Source of the DNA: an uncultured Eubacteriales bacterium
GTDB lineage: Bacteria > Bacillota > Clostridia > Lachnospirales > CAG-274
Direction of reading: 5' to 3'
Length of the DNA stretch: 8,425 nucleotides
NCBI GenBank assembly: GCA_902497185.1
Contig: CABVEG010000065.1
Coordinates: forward strand, 1 to 8,425
Below are positions 6,555 to 8,425 of the stretch, in pieces. The position numbers and the translations under genes were made by a program. The stretch's first letter is position 1; every line of letters starts with the position of its first letter. Below the pieces are notes generated by a model. That model searched no databases. It was not told the DNA's origin and worked only from the letters and a program-made list of their open reading frames with translations.

Positions 6555-7349
6555 TTAGCTTAATAACATTCTGTCATTATTCATTTCCTCACCGCTTGCT
6601 TTTTCAAACATAGCCAACAGGTCAGGCACATCAATTTTCTTCTTTTCTTCACCTGAAATATCAAGTATTATTTTTCCCTTATGAAGCATTATAAGTCTGT
6701 TTCCTATCTTTATGGCATCTCTCATATTATGAGTTACCATAAGTGCAGTAAGGTTATTTTCTCCTACAATCTTAACCGTAAGCTCCAGAACTTTTTTAGC
6801 CGTCTTAGGATCAAGCGCCGCAGTATGCTCGTCCAAAAGCAACAGCTTAGGATGATGGAAAGATGCCATAAGCAGTGTAAGCGCCTGTCGCTGACCGCCT
6901 GAAAGATACCTTGTTTTATCCTTTAATCTTTTATCAAGTCCCAAGTCAAGTTCAGCAAGCAAAGTTTTATAAAGCTCCTTTTCCTTATGAGTAATACCCA
7001 TTTTTAAAGTTCTTGCCTTTCCTCTTCTGTAGGCAATGGCAAGGTTCTCTTCAATAGTAAGGTCAGAAGCTGTACCCATTCTCGTATCCTGAAATACTCT
7101 TCCTATGTACTTAGCTCTCTTATATTCAGGAGCTTTAGTCAAATCCACACCATCAAGCTCAATTTTACCATCGGTAACCGGATTTGAGCCTGATATTGCA
7201 TTAAGCAATGTTGACTTTCCTGCACCGTTACCTCCTATAATAGTAATAAAGTCACCGTCATTTACCCTAAGATTTATACCATGGAGAACGTGCTTTTCAT
7301 TTATTGTACCAATTTCAAATTTTTGATGTAAGTCTGAAATATTAAGCAT
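6555..7349 (-). CDS. ABC transporter ATP-binding protein (COG1101-like)
   Basis: Cytoplasmic ATPase of 264 residues that would power import through the adjacent permease. All key motifs are intact: Walker A GGNGAGKST (39-47), Q-loop Gln (87), signature LSGGQ (149-153), Walker B LLLLDE (169-174) with the catalytic Glu, D-loop ALDP (178-181) and switch His (207). The C-terminal tail (DVPDLLAMFEKASGEE...DRMLLS) is characteristic, as I recall it, of the COG1101 ATPases that pair with COG4120 permeases and COG2984 binding proteins. That group includes the streptococcal TrpXYZ-type aromatic amino-acid importer. The ATG at 7349 is preferred over the in-frame GTG at 7355: GGGAGG ends 8 nt before the ATG but only 2 nt before the GTG. 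It overlaps the permease gene by 8 nt (ATGCTTAA), which suggests translational coupling. The substrate cannot be told from this gene. Confidence 0.93.
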   Translation of the reverse strand: MLNISDLHQKFEIGTINEKHVLHGINLRVNDGDFITIIGGNGAGKSTLLNAISGSNPVTDGKIELDGVDLTKAPEYKRAKYIGRVFQDTRMGTASDLTIEENLAIAYRRGKARTLKMGITHKEKELYKTLLAELDLGLDKRLKDKTRYLSGGQRQALTLLMASFHHPKLLLLDEHTAALDPKTAKKVLELTVKIVGENNLTALMVTHNMRDAIKIGNRLIMLHKGKIILDISGEEKKKIDVPDLLAMFEKASGEEMNNDRMLLS

Positions 7350-8247
7350 TTGCACTTCCTCCCTTCTTTATTGATTTTCTTAAATTATTAGCTGCAATAT
7401 TTCTCACAGTTGGGAAACAAAGAGCTATTGCAAGTAATATTGAGCTTATAAGCTTCATATCATCTGATCTTAAGCCAAGTCTTAAAACAATGGCAATAAT
7501 AATTCTGTAAAGTACAGAACCTAAAGCAACTGCTATAAGTGAACGCAAAACGGTTCTGTTGCCAAATACAACCTCACCGATAATAACAGAGGCAAGACCA
7601 ATAACAATAGTACCAACACCTAACTGAATATCGGCATAACCGCTAAACTGTGCAACAAGGGAAGCAGAAAGTGCAATAAGGCCATTACCGAGCATAATAC
7701 CAAGAATTGTTGCAACATCAGTATTAACACCGTTTGCCCTTATCATATTTTTGTTATTTCCTGTAGCTCTTAAGGAATATCCCAATTCAGTACTGAAAAA
7801 CCACCAGAGGAAAATAATAACAACAACAGTAAGAACAAGACCTGCAACAATTGCTGAATAATTTTTGCTAAGTCCCATATCTTGAAGTATTGTTATAATT
7901 GAAGTTTTCCTTAAAAGAGGAATATTAGGCTTACCCATAACTCTCAAATTAATTGACCATAAGCCTGTCATAGTAAGTATACCTGCAAGAAGTGCAGGAA
8001 TTTTAAGCTTTGTATGCAAAAGACCCGTAACAAGTCCCGCAATAAGCCCTCCTAGTAAGGCTAACAAAGTTGATACAAAAGGGTTAAGTCCCATAGTAAT
8101 CATTTTACAGGTAATACCTGCACCAAGAGTAAAGCAGCCCTCTGCCGTAAGGTCTGCAATATCAAGTATTCTATAGGTAATGTAAACACCTATAGCCATA
8201 ACCGCCCAAAGCAAGCCTTGAGCTACAGCACCAGTTAAAAATCCCAT
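7342..8247 (-). CDS. ABC transporter permease (COG4120-like, BPD_transp_2 type)
   Basis: Integral membrane protein of 301 residues with about eight or nine hydrophobic segments (~9-27, 36-53, 57-77, 83-100, 131-151, 177-200, 210-228, 234-257, 266-279). The stretch GYSLRATGNNKNMIRANG (156-173) is the conserved cytoplasmic coupling region of LivH/RbsC-like permeases. Length, the N-terminal ITYRILDIADLTAEG pattern and the paired ATPase fit the COG4120 family, whose best-known members import tryptophan or related small molecules; the substrate here is unassigned. The ATG at 8247 has AAGGAG 11 nt upstream, a rather long spacing. An ATG at 8254 is closer to that site but out of frame. No binding-protein gene lies in the 178 bp upstream, which is filled with hairpins. 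The C terminus is basic (LRKSIKKGG). Confidence 0.9.
   Translation of the reverse strand: MGFLTGAVAQGLLWAVMAIGVYITYRILDIADLTAEGCFTLGAGITCKMITMGLNPFVSTLLALLGGLIAGLVTGLLHTKLKIPALLAGILTMTGLWSINLRVMGKPNIPLLRKTSIITILQDMGLSKNYSAIVAGLVLTVVVIIFLWWFFSTELGYSLRATGNNKNMIRANGVNTDVATILGIMLGNGLIALSASLVAQFSGYADIQLGVGTIVIGLASVIIGEVVFGNRTVLRSLIAVALGSVLYRIIIAIVLRLGLRSDDMKLISSILLAIALCFPTVRNIAANNLRKSIKKGGSANA
7358..7363 (-). promoter_or_regulatory. Ribosome binding site that fixes the ATPase start
   Basis: GGGAGG on the minus strand lies inside the 3' end of the permease gene, 8 nt upstream of the ATG at 7349. It is only 2 nt from the GTG at 7355, so the ATG is the better start. Confidence 0.85.
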
Positions 8248-8286
8248 TTTTCATTTTTCTCCTTTTTTACTTCATATATTTATGTA

Positions 8287-8342
8287 TTGAATAGCATAGG
8301 CATAAAAATATAACATTATTTTTCCATGCCTATACTATTCAA
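8287..8342 (-). repeat. Long imperfect hairpin ahead of the permease gene
   Basis: Arms 8287-8303 and 8326-8342 form a 17-bp stem, extended by an inner 7-bp stem (8304-8310 with 8317-8323) around a 6-nt loop, with a 2-nt bulge at 8324-8325. The only mismatch in the outer stem is C8295 against A8334. In the minus-strand transcript it becomes a G-U wobble, which favours a role in RNA read toward the permease. No T-tract follows, so it does not look like a standard terminator. It could be a processing or stabilising hairpin, a protein-binding palindrome or a small mobile palindrome. Confidence 0.8.
8315..8342 (-). promoter_or_regulatory. Tentative promoter inside the hairpin
   Basis: TTGAAT (8337-8342) and AATAAT (8315-8320) on the minus strand are 16 nt apart, a partial sigma-A match. 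It lies downstream of the terminator at 8350-8374 and would start transcription near 8307, inside the hairpin. The region is AT-rich, so a chance match is possible. It is offered because the ABC operon needs a promoter unless it depends on read-through. Confidence 0.3.
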
Positions 8343-8349
8343 ACTTCTT

Positions 8350-8374
8350 AAAAAAGGGGTGCTACAGCACCCCT
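8350..8374 (-). terminator. Strong intrinsic terminator upstream of the ABC operon
   Basis: A perfect 8-bp GC-rich stem (8355-8362 with 8367-8374, arms AGGGGTGC and GCACCCCT) with loop TACA is followed on the minus strand by six T residues (8350-8355). It should end transcripts coming from the right, separating whatever lies beyond the window from the permease gene or allowing only partial read-through. Confidence 0.9.
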
Positions 8375-8376
8375 CT

Positions 8377-8399
8377 GCGTGTCGATAAAGTCGACACGC
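8377..8399. repeat. Perfect 9-bp hairpin (GTCGA core)
   Basis: GCGTGTCGA (8377-8385) and TCGACACGC (8391-8399) are perfect complements around a 5-nt loop, 2 nt from the terminator stem and 2 nt from the next hairpin. No T-tract flanks it on either strand, so it is not a terminator by itself. Confidence 0.88.
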
Positions 8400-8401
8400 T
8401 T

Positions 8402-8425
8402 GCAAGAAATGCTTGCATTTCTTGC
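8402..8425. repeat. Perfect 10-bp hairpin at the window edge
   Basis: GCAAGAAATG (8402-8411) and CATTTCTTGC (8416-8425) pair perfectly around a 4-nt loop, ending exactly at the last base of the window. The stem, or a further series of hairpins, may continue to the right. It is the third in a head-to-tail run with 2-nt spacers. Confidence 0.85.

Noticed and set aside
6555..8247. Naming the transporter genes trpZ and trpY
   Set aside because: The family resemblance is fair, but members carry different substrates, and no binding protein or tryptophan-responsive leader is visible.
8377..8425. Terminal inverted repeats of an insertion sequence or an integration site
   Set aside because: Each palindrome is self-contained with a short loop. 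No transposase or integrase, and no matching repeat, is found elsewhere in the window.

Overview
The window is AT-rich DNA in which every gene I can support lies on the minus strand. Strong AGGAGG-type ribosome binding sites, a consensus vegetative promoter, many intrinsic terminators, a dockerin and Thr/Glu-rich linkers in a secreted pectinase all point to a low-GC Gram-positive anaerobe of the Clostridia. A Lachnospiraceae- or Ruminococcaceae-like plant-fibre degrader of gut or rumen is my inference; nothing here fixes the genus.

Read in the direction of transcription (right to left), the window opens at 8350-8425 with three back-to-back perfect hairpins, the last ending in a T-tract. These look like the end of an upstream transcription unit or an intergenic palindromic element cut by the window edge. 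A fourth, 24-bp hairpin (8287-8342) sits just before an ABC transporter pair: a membrane permease (7342-8247) and its ATPase (6555-7349), overlapping by 8 nt and closed by a terminator at 6518-6550. They belong to the family that includes the streptococcal TrpXYZ-type amino-acid importers, but no substrate-binding lipoprotein gene is inside the window.

Next comes a well-defined two-gene operon. A TTGAAC-17-TATAAT promoter (6477-6505) drives a secreted DUF2334 polysaccharide-deacetylase-like protein (5172-6443). It is followed 16 nt later by a short thioredoxin-reductase-like flavoprotein (4301-5155), which keeps the CxxC redox site but lacks the usual NADPH 2'-phosphate motif. A long-looped hairpin at 4204-4270 is the likely terminator.

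The left half is a single large gene (98-4111) for a secreted, multimodular family-1 pectate lyase of 1337 residues. Its order is signal peptide, FN3-like domain, PL1 beta-helix, Thr linker, beta-rich module A, Thr linker, internal dockerin, Thr/Glu tandem-repeat linker, module B (a diverged copy of A), short linker and a C-terminal CBM77-like pectin-binding domain. It ends in a strong terminator (50-82). The enzyme would cleave homogalacturonan outside the cell, and the dockerin suggests attachment to a cohesin-bearing scaffold or surface protein. The other two units are not obviously linked to pectin use. I see no CRISPR array, tRNA, rRNA, transposase or phage gene.
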